From: Streptomyces fumigatiscleroticus
Lineage (GTDB): Bacteria > Actinomycetota > Actinomycetes > Streptomycetales > Streptomycetaceae
Reading direction: 5' to 3'
Assembly (NCBI RefSeq): GCF_014647975.1
Contig: NZ_BMQF01000019.1
Coordinates: forward strand, 1 to 64,000
Length of the DNA: 64,000 nt
Below, one piece after another: positions 54,126-62,738 of this stretch. A model generated the notes under the pieces. That model had not been told where the DNA came from. It searched no databases and was given only the letters and a program-made list of their open reading frames with translations. A program made the translations under genes and the position numbers. The stretch's first letter is position 1. Every line of letters starts with the position of its first letter.

Positions 54126-54583
54126 TGCCCGACCGCGCCGGCCGTCCCCGCCAAGGGCCGTGGACCGCCTTCCGGCACTGGCGGGGCCGCCGGCCGTTCT
54201 GGGGCGGGCTGCTGCTCGCCCTGGGCGGGGCCGAGATCCTGCTCACCATGAAGGCGTCCGTGAAGGTGATCCTGCACGTCGGGATGCAGGGCCTGGCCGG
54301 CTATCTGCTGCCGGGCCTGATGGTGCTGCTGGGACTGCTGATCCTGTTCAACCCGGCCCAGCGCCTCTTCTACTCGATCACCGGGGTGCTGGTCACCCTG
54401 GGCACCTGGCTCACCTCCAACCTGGGCGGCTTCTTCGTCGGCCTGCTGCTGGGCGGCGTGGGCAGCTGTCTCGCCTTCGGCTGGCTGCCCGACCAGGAGT
54501 CGCGCCGCGAGCGCCGCAGGCGCCGGAGAGAAGCCCGGGCCGCGCGGCAGCCCCTCGAACCACGGACGGACGGGCCCGTCTGA
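54125..54583 (+). CDS. DUF6114 integral membrane protein
   Basis: 152-aa protein with three to four hydrophobic helices (FWGGLLLALGGAEILLTM, GLAGYLLPGLMVLLGLLILFNPAQRLFYSITGVLVTLGTWL, GGFFVGLLLGGVGSCLAFGWL) and a very basic tail (RRERRRRRREARAARQ). ATG overlaps the DUF6230 stop (TGATG), so the two are translationally coupled and likely form a complex. Confidence 0.82.
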   Translation: MPDRAGRPRQGPWTAFRHWRGRRPFWGGLLLALGGAEILLTMKASVKVILHVGMQGLAGYLLPGLMVLLGLLILFNPAQRLFYSITGVLVTLGTWLTSNLGGFFVGLLLGGVGSCLAFGWLPDQESRRERRRRRREARAARQPLEPRTDGPV

Positions 54584-54801
54584 ACTTTGGTGAGCGGCCG
54601 TCCGGGTGACGGCCCGGCGCGGCGGCGGCACCTCGCGGCAACGTCAACTCTCCGTTGACGGCCGCTCACTTGACGACCGACGGTCGCACGCGATTGGCTC
54701 CGGACCGGCGAGAGTCGCCCGGCCGGTCCGCCCCGCGCGCGGCTGCGCTCCACCTCGCCCCGTTCCTCCTGCTCCGCCGCACAGCGAGGTGCCGCACCCC
54801 C

Positions 54802-55794
54802 ATGACGAAGTCCCCGCCCCGCCCGTCCCCGAGACCCGCCCGCCTCGCGGCCCTGGCGGCCGCCGTCTGCCTGCTGGCGGCCGGCTGCTCCGGCTCCGGG
54901 GACGCCGGGGCCGGGGACCGGACCGGTCAGGCGCGGCCGAGGATCGTACTCGTCACCCACGGCGGGCCGGGCGACGCCTTCTGGGACCGGGTGCGCAAGG
55001 GGGCCGAGGCGGCGGCGGCCAAGGACGGCATCGACCTGTCGTACGCCGGCGACCCCGAGGCGTCCGGGCAGGCGGAGCTGGTACGGGAGGCGATCCGCGA
55101 CGAGGTCGACGGCATCGCGGTCACCCTGGCCAGGCCGCGGGCGATGACGGCCCCGGTCGCCGAGGCGAAGACGGCCGGCATCCCGGTCGTCGGCCTCAAC
55201 TCCGGTATCGACGCCTGGCAGGCGGCCGGGCTGCTGGAGTACTTCGGCCAGGACGAGAGCGTCGCGGGCCGGTCCGTCGGCGAGAAGCTGAACGCCCTGA
55301 AGGCCACGCACGCCCTGTGCGTCATCCACGAGCGGGGCAACGTGGCGCTGGAGGCCCGTTGCGCCGGTGTGAAGAAGACCTTCGAGGGCACGACCGACAT
55401 GCTGTACGTGGAGGGCACCGACACCAAGGCGGTGTCCGCGGCCCTCGCCGCCCGGCTGCGGCAGGACGTGAGCATCGACGAAGTCGTCATGAACGGCGCC
55501 CAGTCGGCGCTCACCGCGGTGGCTGCCGTACGGGAGGCGGGCAGCGCGGCCCGTGTCGCCACCTTCGACCTCGACCAGGAGCTGGTCGACGCCGTACGGC
55601 GCGGGGACGTGCAGTTCGCGGTGGACCAGCAGCCGTATCTCCAGGGCTGTCCGGCGGTGGACGCGCTCTGGCTGTACCGGACCAACGGCAACGTCAGTGG
55701 CGGCGGTGCGGCCCCCGTGCTCACCGGGCCGGCCTTCGTCACCCGGACGAACGCCGACGACGTGGCCCGCTTCGCCGCCGACGGGACACGCTGA
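54802..55794 (+). CDS. Orphan sugar-binding lipoprotein (RbsB-like)
   Basis: 330-aa periplasmic-binding-protein type 1. The lipobox LLAAGC follows a short basic and hydrophobic N-terminus; start ATG 54802 with GCGAGGTG upstream. The ribose-binding-type core is clear: IVLVTHGGPGDAFWDRVRKGAEAAAA, GIPVVGLNSGIDAW, EVVMNGAQSALTAVAAVREAG, QQPYLQGCPAVDALWL. No permease or ATPase genes are near. The next genes form a conservon with a membrane sensor, so this protein may present a ligand to that sensor rather than to a transporter; that is inference. Confidence 0.83.
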   Translation: MTKSPPRPSPRPARLAALAAAVCLLAAGCSGSGDAGAGDRTGQARPRIVLVTHGGPGDAFWDRVRKGAEAAAAKDGIDLSYAGDPEASGQAELVREAIRDEVDGIAVTLARPRAMTAPVAEAKTAGIPVVGLNSGIDAWQAAGLLEYFGQDESVAGRSVGEKLNALKATHALCVIHERGNVALEARCAGVKKTFEGTTDMLYVEGTDTKAVSAALAARLRQDVSIDEVVMNGAQSALTAVAAVREAGSAARVATFDLDQELVDAVRRGDVQFAVDQQPYLQGCPAVDALWLYRTNGNVSGGGAAPVLTGPAFVTRTNADDVARFAADGTR

Positions 55795-55987
55795 CCGCAT
55801 CCCGGCCCATCGGCTTTGCCGGCGAATCCGGCCGCGCACCGCACATACGGTCACGCGTGCGGATAGCATCCTTCGGACCCCTCGCGCCGCACCGGCCCCG
55901 CAGACACCTCCCGCCCCGTCCGCCCCCGTTCACCTTCCCTTCCCGCCGCTCCCTTCCCCCCGCCACCCGTTCTCGCCTAGGACGACG

Positions 55988-58456
55988 ATGTCTTCACGGA
56001 CAGGTGCCCGGCGCCGTCTCGGCTCCATACGTCTCTCCCTGATCCTGCTGGCGCTGGTCCCCGGCGTCACCCTCGCCGCCGTATGGGGCATGACGACGAC
56101 CCAGATCTTCGCCGAGGGCCTGCGGCTGCGGTCGCAGACGGAGCTGAGCCGGTCCACCGGGGCCATGGGCACCGAGGCCACGCTCGCGCTGCAACGGGAG
56201 CGCAGCCTGTCGGCCGCCTGGCTGGCCTCGCCGCACGGCTCCCGGGCCGAGCTGGACGCCCAGCGCAGGGGGACGGACGCCGCGGTGGCGAAACTGGCCG
56301 GCCGCTCCGACGCGATCCGGCGCGCCCCCGACCGCGTCACGGACCGGCTGTACTCCGTGCTGGGCTCGCTGGGCAGCCTGGAGTACTACCGCGAGCAGGT
56401 CGACGACCCCACCGACATCGACGGCGGACAGGTCCTCGACCAGTACACCTCGATCATCGACGAGCAGATCCACGCCTTCCAGGCGCTCTCGCAGGTCGAC
56501 GACGGCGACCTCACCGCCCGGGCCGGTCCCCTGGTCTCGCTGGAACACGCGGCGGAGCTGGTCTCCCAGGAGGACGCGCAGCTGACCCTGGCCTGGCCGT
56601 CCGGATACCTGGACGAGGCGGCCTGGTCGCGGTTGGCTCAGTTGGTGCACACGCGCCGCTGGATCGTCGAGGACCAGATCGTGCCCGCGCTGAGCGGCAG
56701 CGCGAAGACACCCACCGAGCAGCTCCTGATGAGCCGGGAGTGGCAGATCCTCCAGACCGTGGAGGACCAGGTGCTCGCCGCCCGGGCGCGGGGCATCGAG
56801 GGCCGGGTCGAGCTGCCCGAGGCGCGGCAGCGCTGGAGCGCGGCGCTGGCGAAGGTGTCCGCCCGGTACACGCAACTGATCCGGGGGCAGACGTCGCAGC
56901 TGCTCGCCCGGAGCGCCGACGAGGCGCAGGGGCTGCTGACGACGGCCGCCTGTCTGAGCGCCGGCGGGCTGGGCGCCCTGCTGCTGTGCGTCGGCATCTC
57001 CTGGCGGATCACCCGCTCGCTCTCCCGGCGGCTGCACGGCCTGCGCATGGCCACCCTGAAGCTGGCCGAGGAGCGGCTGCCCGACGTGGTCGCCCGGCTG
57101 GAGCGGGGCGAGAAGATCGACGTGGAGTCGGCGACCCCGCCCCTGGACTACGGAGAGGACGAACTCGGCCAGGTGGCGCAGGCGTTCGACACGGCACAGC
57201 GCACGGCCGTGCACACCGCGGTGGAGCTCGCCGACACCCGGCGCGGCTTCCGCAAGGTCATCCTGGGCATCGCCCGGGAGAGCCAGAACCTGGTCAACAT
57301 GCAGCTCGGCAGGCTCGACGCGCTGGAGCGGCAGCACAGCGACCCCGAGGTCCTCAAGGGGCTGTACGAACTGGACTCCACGGCCAGCCAGTTGCGGCGC
57401 TACGAGGAGAACCTCGTCATCATCAGCGGCGAACGGCCCCGGCGCAGCTGGCGGGAGCCGGTCGCGCTGGTCGACATCCTGCGCGGCGCCGTCGGCGAGG
57501 TCGCCGAGTACCGGCGGGTGGAGGTGCGCACCGACGAGGAGGTGTACCTGGCGCCGCCCGCGGTGGCGGACGTGATCCATCTGCTGGCCGAGCTGATCGA
57601 CAACGCGACCAAGTACTCCCCCGCGCCCCAGCCGGTCGAGGTGCGGGCCGCGATGGTGGCGGGGGGTCTGGCCGTCGAGGTCGAGGACCGCGGGCTCGGC
57701 CTGCCGGACGAGGAGTACGCCTCGCTGAACGCCCAGCTGGCGGTGGATCCGCAGTTCGACGTGGCCGCGCTCGCCGACGATCTCAGGCTCGGCATGTTCG
57801 TGGTCGCCCGGCTCGCCCACCGGCACGGCATCGGCGTGACCCTGCGCTCCTCGCCGTACGGCGGGACCACGGCTATCGTGCTGGTCCCGCACGAGGTCGT
57901 GGTGCGCGAGGCGCCCCCGCCCGCGCGGGAGGACGCCGGGGTGACGGCCCGGGGGGCGGGCGGCGGGGACCCGCAGGAGAAGAAGGCCGTACGGCAGGCA
58001 CCCGCGCGCCCGGCTCCCGTTCCGCCGCCCGCCGGCGGTGACGGTCCCGCCCCGCTGCCCCGCCGGGTGCCGCAGACCAGCCTGGCCGCCGAACTGCGCG
58101 AGGAGCCCGCGCCGCACCCCGCGAAGGAGGACGGCTTCCCCGGCTGCCTCTCCGACGGCCTGGCCGACGACTTCACCGCCGACCGCGCCGCCTCCTCGCT
58201 CGCCGGCTTCCAGCGCGGCACGCTCCGGGCCCGCGACGAGGACACCGGCCCCGGCACGGACCGGCCCGCGCCGGCGAAGCCCCGACCGACGCCCACCGCC
58301 CCCGACCCACAGTCCCCGACGGAGCCACCCCCGGCCGACACCGTTCCCGCATCCGCCCCGCACACCCCGACGGCACCGGGTCCCACCGGACCCGAGCGCC
58401 CGGCCCCGCTCACGCCGGGAGGGTCCCGCCCCGCGACCCCGCCCGCAGACCGCTGA
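55988..58456 (+). CDS. cvnA: Conservon sensor kinase-like protein CvnA with nitrate-sensing-type domain
   Basis: 822-aa membrane sensor. TM1 (LSLILLALVPGVTLAAVWG), an extracytoplasmic NIT-type helical domain (about residues 45-305), TM2 (GGLGALLLCVGISWRITRS), HAMP, a dimerisation region, and an HATPase_c domain with N-box ELIDNATKYSP, EDRGLGLPD and GGTTAIVLVP. A long Pro/Arg-rich cytoplasmic tail follows (about 650-822). The dimerisation helix has LVNMQL (about 436) and LDSTAS (about 463) where related NIT kinases usually have His, so the phospho-acceptor may be lost. First gene of a cvnABCD operon. Confidence 0.87.
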   Translation: MSSRTGARRRLGSIRLSLILLALVPGVTLAAVWGMTTTQIFAEGLRLRSQTELSRSTGAMGTEATLALQRERSLSAAWLASPHGSRAELDAQRRGTDAAVAKLAGRSDAIRRAPDRVTDRLYSVLGSLGSLEYYREQVDDPTDIDGGQVLDQYTSIIDEQIHAFQALSQVDDGDLTARAGPLVSLEHAAELVSQEDAQLTLAWPSGYLDEAAWSRLAQLVHTRRWIVEDQIVPALSGSAKTPTEQLLMSREWQILQTVEDQVLAARARGIEGRVELPEARQRWSAALAKVSARYTQLIRGQTSQLLARSADEAQGLLTTAACLSAGGLGALLLCVGISWRITRSLSRRLHGLRMATLKLAEERLPDVVARLERGEKIDVESATPPLDYGEDELGQVAQAFDTAQRTAVHTAVELADTRRGFRKVILGIARESQNLVNMQLGRLDALERQHSDPEVLKGLYELDSTASQLRRYEENLVIISGERPRRSWREPVALVDILRGAVGEVAEYRRVEVRTDEEVYLAPPAVADVIHLLAELIDNATKYSPAPQPVEVRAAMVAGGLAVEVEDRGLGLPDEEYASLNAQLAVDPQFDVAALADDLRLGMFVVARLAHRHGIGVTLRSSPYGGTTAIVLVPHEVVVREAPPPAREDAGVTARGAGGGDPQEKKAVRQAPARPAPVPPPAGGDGPAPLPRRVPQTSLAAELREEPAPHPAKEDGFPGCLSDGLADDFTADRAASSLAGFQRGTLRARDEDTGPGTDRPAPAKPRPTPTAPDPQSPTEPPPADTVPASAPHTPTAPGPTGPERPAPLTPGGSRPATPPADR

Positions 58457-58469
58457 CGAAGGAAGCGCC

Positions 58470-58889
58470 ATGACACGCCCCACCCCCGCCACGCACACCC
58501 AGCTCGACCAGCTCCTCACCGGACTCGTGGACCGGGTCGCCGACGTCCACCAGGCCGTGGTCCTCTCCGAGGACGGGCTGGTCGTCAGCAAGTCCACGGG
58601 TTTCCTGCGCGACGACGCCGAGCGGCTGGCGGCGACCGCGTCCGGGCTGATGAGCCTCAGCAAGGGCGTCAGCATGGACTTCCGGGGCGGCCCGGTGCGC
58701 CAGGCGCTGATCGAGATGGCGCACAGCTATCTGATCCTGACCTCCGCGGGCTCCGGCGCCCACCTCGTCGTCCTGACCGGTCCGGGCGCGGACGTGGGGG
58801 TGGTGGCGTACCAGATGAACATGCTGGTGAAGAAGATCGGCGAGCACCTGAGCGCGGCGCCCCGGGCCACCGCCGGCCCCGGCGCGTGA
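58470..58889 (+). CDS. cvnB: Roadblock/LC7 protein CvnB
   Basis: 139-aa roadblock/LC7-fold protein (TQLDQLLTGLVDRVADVHQAVVLSEDGLVVSKS...). The family forms dimers that act on small GTPases; in conservons it partners CvnD. It begins 13 bp after cvnA with GAAGGAAG as ribosome site and ends 1 bp before cvnC. Confidence 0.92.
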   Translation: MTRPTPATHTQLDQLLTGLVDRVADVHQAVVLSEDGLVVSKSTGFLRDDAERLAATASGLMSLSKGVSMDFRGGPVRQALIEMAHSYLILTSAGSGAHLVVLTGPGADVGVVAYQMNMLVKKIGEHLSAAPRATAGPGA

Positions 58890-58890
58890 G

Positions 58891-59250
58891 GTGAGCGGAG
58901 GCGACACGGGGGGCCGGCTCGTCCGTCCGTTCACCCTGACCGGCGGACGGACCCGGCCCAGCCGCGCCGACTTCACGCTCATCACGACGGTCACCGCGGT
59001 CGACCCGCCGCCCGAACGGGCCCCCCGGCCGCAGCCCGAGCAGCTGCGGATCCTGCGGATGTGCGCCGAGCCCGTCGCCGTGGCGGAGCTCGCCGCCCGG
59101 CTGGATCTGCCGGTGAGCGTGGTCGTCATCCTGCTCTGCGATCTGCTGGAGGCCGGCCGGATCACCGCCCGTGCCCCGCGCCCCGTCACCCGCACCACCC
59201 CGGACCTGGACCTGCTGGAGAAAGTGAGGGACGGCCTTGGCCGGCTCTGA
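58891..59250 (+). CDS. cvnC: DUF742 protein CvnC
   Basis: 119-aa DUF742 protein (GRLVRPFTLTGGRTRPSRADFTLITTVTA..., EQLRILRMCAEPVAVAELAARLDLPVSVVVILLCDLLEAGRI), containing a winged-helix-like second half. Standard third member of conservons. GTG start; overlaps cvnD by 14 nt. Confidence 0.92.
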   Translation: MSGGDTGGRLVRPFTLTGGRTRPSRADFTLITTVTAVDPPPERAPRPQPEQLRILRMCAEPVAVAELAARLDLPVSVVVILLCDLLEAGRITARAPRPVTRTTPDLDLLEKVRDGLGRL

Positions 59251-59854
59251 CCGCGCCGCTCGGACGCCCACGGCACCCGACACGGTGAAGATCCTGATCG
59301 CCGGGGGCTTCGGCGTCGGCAAGACCACCATGGTCGGGTCGGTCAGCGAGATCGCCCCGCTGCGCACCGAGGAACCGCTGACCGTGGCGGGCCTGGACGT
59401 GGACGACCTGGCCGGCATCGAGGAGAAGCGGGCCACCACGGTGGCGCTGGACTTCGGCCGCATCACCATCGGCCCCGACCTGGTGCTGTACCTGTTCGGC
59501 ACGCCGGGGCAGCAGCGGTTCTGGTTCATGTGGGACGACCTGGCCGTCGGTGCCCTGGGAGCGGTGGTCCTTCTCGACGTGCGCAGACCCCGGGCCAGCT
59601 TCGCCGCCCTGGACTTCTTCGAACGCCGGGGCATCCCGTTCGTCGTCGGCGTCAACGGCTTCTTCGGGCGGCACCCGTATCCGCCCGAGCGGATCCGGGA
59701 CGCCCTGGCGCTGCCGGAGGACGTGCAGGTGCTGCTCTGCGACGCGCGGGAGCGGGGATCGTGCCGGGACGTGCTGCTCGCCCTGATCGACCAGCTGATC
59801 GCCGCCGCGGTCCGGGACGACGGCACCGGCCGGCTCACCCGCCGGACCCGGTGA
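59237..59854 (+). CDS. cvnD: Conservon GTPase CvnD
   Basis: 205-aa Ras/Rab-like small GTPase of the MglA-related group. Walker A GGFGVGKTT (about residues 23-31), switch II FGTPGQQRFWFMWDD, and VVGVNGFFG at the NKxD position (Asn kept, Lys/Asp not). Starts at TTG 59237 within the cvnC end, with GAGGGA upstream. Forms the output G-protein of the CvnA-D membrane complex. Confidence 0.9.
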   Translation: MAGSDRAARTPTAPDTVKILIAGGFGVGKTTMVGSVSEIAPLRTEEPLTVAGLDVDDLAGIEEKRATTVALDFGRITIGPDLVLYLFGTPGQQRFWFMWDDLAVGALGAVVLLDVRRPRASFAALDFFERRGIPFVVGVNGFFGRHPYPPERIRDALALPEDVQVLLCDARERGSCRDVLLALIDQLIAAAVRDDGTGRLTRRTR

Positions 59855-59870
59855 GCGCCCGCCCCGGCCG

Positions 59871-61373
59871 CTACAGCTCGGCGAGGACCGGCAGCAGTTC
59901 GGCCGCCGCCGTCACGTCCGCCGTCAGGGGCCGGTCGTCCGTGCCGGACGGCAGCACCTCGGCGGCCACCGCCAGGGCACGGATCGGCGGGGGCTCGGGA
60001 AGCAGCCGCAACGCCCGTACGGCGACGACGAGTTCGCAGGCCAGCACGGTGCCGTAGGCGTCCACCGCGCGCAGCGCCTGGCGGGCGGCCTGGGAGGCGA
60101 AGCTGGCGGCCTCCTCCAGGCCGTGCGACAGGACGGCGTGCCCCGACGAGGCGGGTACGGCACAGGCGCGCAGCTCGGCGAGGGCGGAGTTGGCGGTGTA
60201 CTCCAGGATCATCGTGCCGGAGCTGCTCGCGGGCCCCGAGGCCAGGAACGCGGGCAGACCCGTCAGGTCCTCACGGCCCAGCGCGGTCAGACGCGCGACC
60301 GACAGCTGCGCGGTTTGCAGTACGGCGAGGTTCAGTCCGTCCAGGGCGAGACCCGGCCGGGCGGCGAAGAAGCCTCCGTGATGGTGGGCCGCCGTGCCGT
60401 CGAGGGAGATGAGCGGGTTCTCGGACGGGCAGTTGACCTCCGTCTCGACGATTCCGCGCAGCGCGCTCGCCGCGTCCAGCGCGCAGCCGTGCACCTGGGG
60501 GAAGGCCCGGAAGCCGTACGGGTCCTGGATGCGGCGGCCGGGATCCGGCCCGGTCCCGGTGTCGTCCGCGCCCAGCAGCCGCCGTACCTCCGCCGCCGCG
60601 CGGGCCGGCCCGGGATAGGGGCGCAGGGCGTGGACGGGGGCCGCGTAGGCCTGGAGGGAGCCGGAGACCGCGGCGAGCGAGAGGGCCGCGACGGCGTGCG
60701 TGGCGCGGAGCAGGACGTCCAGGTCGTGGCAGGCCAGCGCGGCCTGCCCGAGCGCGAGGGCGTTGCTGCTGAGCAGGGCCAGCGCGTCGCCGGGCCGCAG
60801 GGTGACCGGCGCGGGCAGTCCCTGCGAGGGGTCGCCCAGCCAGGGGCGTTCGCCGATCAGGGTCAGGCCGGTCTGGGCGAGTGCGGTCAGATCGCCGGTG
60901 CCCAGGCCGCCGTACTCGTTGACCGCCGGATGGACGCCGAGCCGGAGCGCCTCGGTGAGGGCCTGCACGAAGGAGGGGTGGATGCCGGAGCCGCCGGCGA
61001 GCAGCTGGTTGGCGCGGACGGCGAGCATCGCCCGGACCTGGCGGGCCGGCAGCAGCGCCCCGGCGCCGCCGGCGTGGCTGCGCAGCAGCCGCAGCCCGTG
61101 CCCGGCCTCGTCGTCGGCGTCGACGGCGACCGAGCGGTGCGCGCCGACGCCGGTACCGCGCCCGTACAGCCGCCCGGCGGCGGCCAGGCGCTGGGCGGCG
61201 AGCCAGGAGCGCCGGGCCCGGTCCAGCGCCCCGTCGGGCACGGCGGGCAGGGCGGTGCCGTCGGCGAGCCGGGCGAGTGCGCCGACACGGAGTGCGGTGC
61301 CGTCCAGGACGACGCGGGTGTCCCCGGTCCGGGGAGGGGGCACCCGCGTCGGTCCGCCGGCCGTGGTGTCCAA
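59871..61373 (-). CDS. HAL/PAL-family lyase with altered MIO triad
   Basis: 500-aa member of the aromatic amino acid/histidine ammonia-lyase superfamily. Conserved catalytic surroundings are present: Tyr70 in LYGRGTGVG, IQDPYGFRAFPQVHG, TEVNCPSENPLIS. The A-S-G triad that makes the MIO cofactor in this family (GSVGASGDL in histidine ammonia-lyase) reads GGLGTGDL here (Gly-Thr-Gly, residues 158-160) with one residue fewer, so normal MIO formation is unlikely. It lies 21 bp downstream of a betaine-type binding protein gene on the same strand. Elimination of a quaternary amine, as in ergothionase, would not need MIO and fits the neighbour; this is hypothesis. Start taken at TTG 61373; GTG 61343 is an alternative. 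Confidence 0.8.
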   Translation of the reverse strand: MDTTAGGPTRVPPPRTGDTRVVLDGTALRVGALARLADGTALPAVPDGALDRARRSWLAAQRLAAAGRLYGRGTGVGAHRSVAVDADDEAGHGLRLLRSHAGGAGALLPARQVRAMLAVRANQLLAGGSGIHPSFVQALTEALRLGVHPAVNEYGGLGTGDLTALAQTGLTLIGERPWLGDPSQGLPAPVTLRPGDALALLSSNALALGQAALACHDLDVLLRATHAVAALSLAAVSGSLQAYAAPVHALRPYPGPARAAAEVRRLLGADDTGTGPDPGRRIQDPYGFRAFPQVHGCALDAASALRGIVETEVNCPSENPLISLDGTAAHHHGGFFAARPGLALDGLNLAVLQTAQLSVARLTALGREDLTGLPAFLASGPASSSGTMILEYTANSALAELRACAVPASSGHAVLSHGLEEAASFASQAARQALRAVDAYGTVLACELVVAVRALRLLPEPPPIRALAVAAEVLPSGTDDRPLTADVTAAAELLPVLAEL

Positions 61374-61394
61374 GGCGGTGCTTCGTGGATCGGG

Positions 61395-62354
61395 TCAGCC
61401 CAGGCCCGCCGACTTCAGCCAGGCCTTGGCGACGTCGAGCGGGTCCTTGTTCTCCAGCTGCACCTGCGAGTCGAGCTCCAGCAGGGTCTTGGTGTCCAGC
61501 TTGGCCGAGACCTCGTTGAGCGCGGCGACACCCTCCTCGGAGAGACCGGACTTGTAGACCAGCGGGGTCACGTTGGCGAACCCGAAGAGGTTCTTCGGGT
61601 CCTGGAGGACGACGAACTTCTCCTTGGTGATGGTCGGGTCCGTGGTGAAGATGTCCGCGGCCTGCACGGTGTTCTTGGTCAGCGCCGCCTGGGTCAGCGG
61701 GCCGCCCGCGTCCAGGGCCTTGAAGGACTTGAACTCCAGGCCGTACTCGGACTTCAGGCCGACCAGACCCTGCTGCCGGGTCTGGAACTCGGGCGAGCCG
61801 CCGATCACCAGGTCCTGCGAGATGCCCTTGAGGTCGGCGAGGGTGGACGAGGAGTCCAGGCCGTACTTCTTCGCCGTCGCCGCGTTGAGGCTGACGGAGT
61901 CCTTGTCCTCGGCCGGCGAGGAGTCCAGCAGGGTCAGCTTGGAGTCGAGCTTGGCCTTGACGGCGGCGTTCACGGCGTCGGCCGACGTCTGCTCCGCCTT
62001 GGAGTCCAGATAGGCGAGCAACGAGCCGTTGTACTCCGGCAGGACGGTGATCGAACCGTTCTTGAGCAGGCCGTACGTCGTCTCGCGGCTGCCGATGTTG
62101 GGCTTGTAGCTGACCTTGACGCCCTTGGCCTTCAGGGCCTCGCCGTAGATGTCGGCGATGAGGATGCTCTCGGCGAAGTTGTTCGAGCCGACGACGACGG
62201 TGCCGCCGCTCGCCTTGTCCCCCGCCAGCGGGTCGTCCCCGCCGTCGTCGGAGGAGGAACATCCCGCAAGGAGCGCCACGGCGGCGGCGAGCGCGACGGT
62301 CGCCGCGCCTGGATGTCTCGTGCTTGACCAGATGCTCTTCGCGGTGTGAGTCAC
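61395..62354 (-). CDS. Glycine betaine/quaternary amine-type ABC substrate-binding lipoprotein
   Basis: 319-aa OpuC/OsmF/ProX-type binding protein. Lipobox VALLAGC; core segments GTVVVGSNNFAESILIADIYGEAL, NIGSRETTYGLLKNGSITVLPEYNGSLLAYL, AADIFTTDPTITKEKFVVLQDPKNLFGFANVTPLV. This subfamily binds quaternary ammonium compounds (betaine, choline, carnitine, ergothioneine). No permease or ATPase is adjacent; only the HAL-like lyase follows, 21 bp downstream. GTG start at 62354 with GGGAA upstream. Confidence 0.87.
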   Translation of the reverse strand: MTHTAKSIWSSTRHPGAATVALAAAVALLAGCSSSDDGGDDPLAGDKASGGTVVVGSNNFAESILIADIYGEALKAKGVKVSYKPNIGSRETTYGLLKNGSITVLPEYNGSLLAYLDSKAEQTSADAVNAAVKAKLDSKLTLLDSSPAEDKDSVSLNAATAKKYGLDSSSTLADLKGISQDLVIGGSPEFQTRQQGLVGLKSEYGLEFKSFKALDAGGPLTQAALTKNTVQAADIFTTDPTITKEKFVVLQDPKNLFGFANVTPLVYKSGLSEEGVAALNEVSAKLDTKTLLELDSQVQLENKDPLDVAKAWLKSAGLG

Positions 62355-62738
62355 GGTTCCCGTTCCGGGCTGAGGGGTGGGTGGGTGGAGCCTGACAGTG
62401 AGGGCGTGTGTGCGGAGGTACGGGCTCCGCACAACCTGATCCAATCCAGCGTTTTCTCGGTCAGTCAAGAGGCTCTGGGTCACCAATTGGCTTCAACAGG
62501 TGAAGGGTTGTGAAGTGGAGCGGCCGATCTTGTAATGGATTCTTGACGTGGGTTACGCGCGATCGGCGATCGAAGAGGCGGTAGGGTCACCGCAGTTGAC
62601 GTCGGTCACAGCGTTGTGCGGGGTCGCTCCGGTGTCGTTGTGCACCAGTTCCGGTGCCGTCTCACACCAGTTCAAGTTCGATCAAGAACGGTCACGCGCG
62701 TCGCTGCGCGCCGTGCGACACCTCACGAAGGAGGCCTG
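62355..62738. other. Divergent promoter region, binding protein / NIT kinase
   Basis: 384 bp, less GC-rich than average. TTGACG around 62542-62547 may be a -35 for the rightward kinase gene. A tandem GCGATCG-GCGATCG lies nearby (about 62560-62573). The kinase has AAGGAGG as ribosome site just before GTG 62739. No gene seen. Confidence 0.45.
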
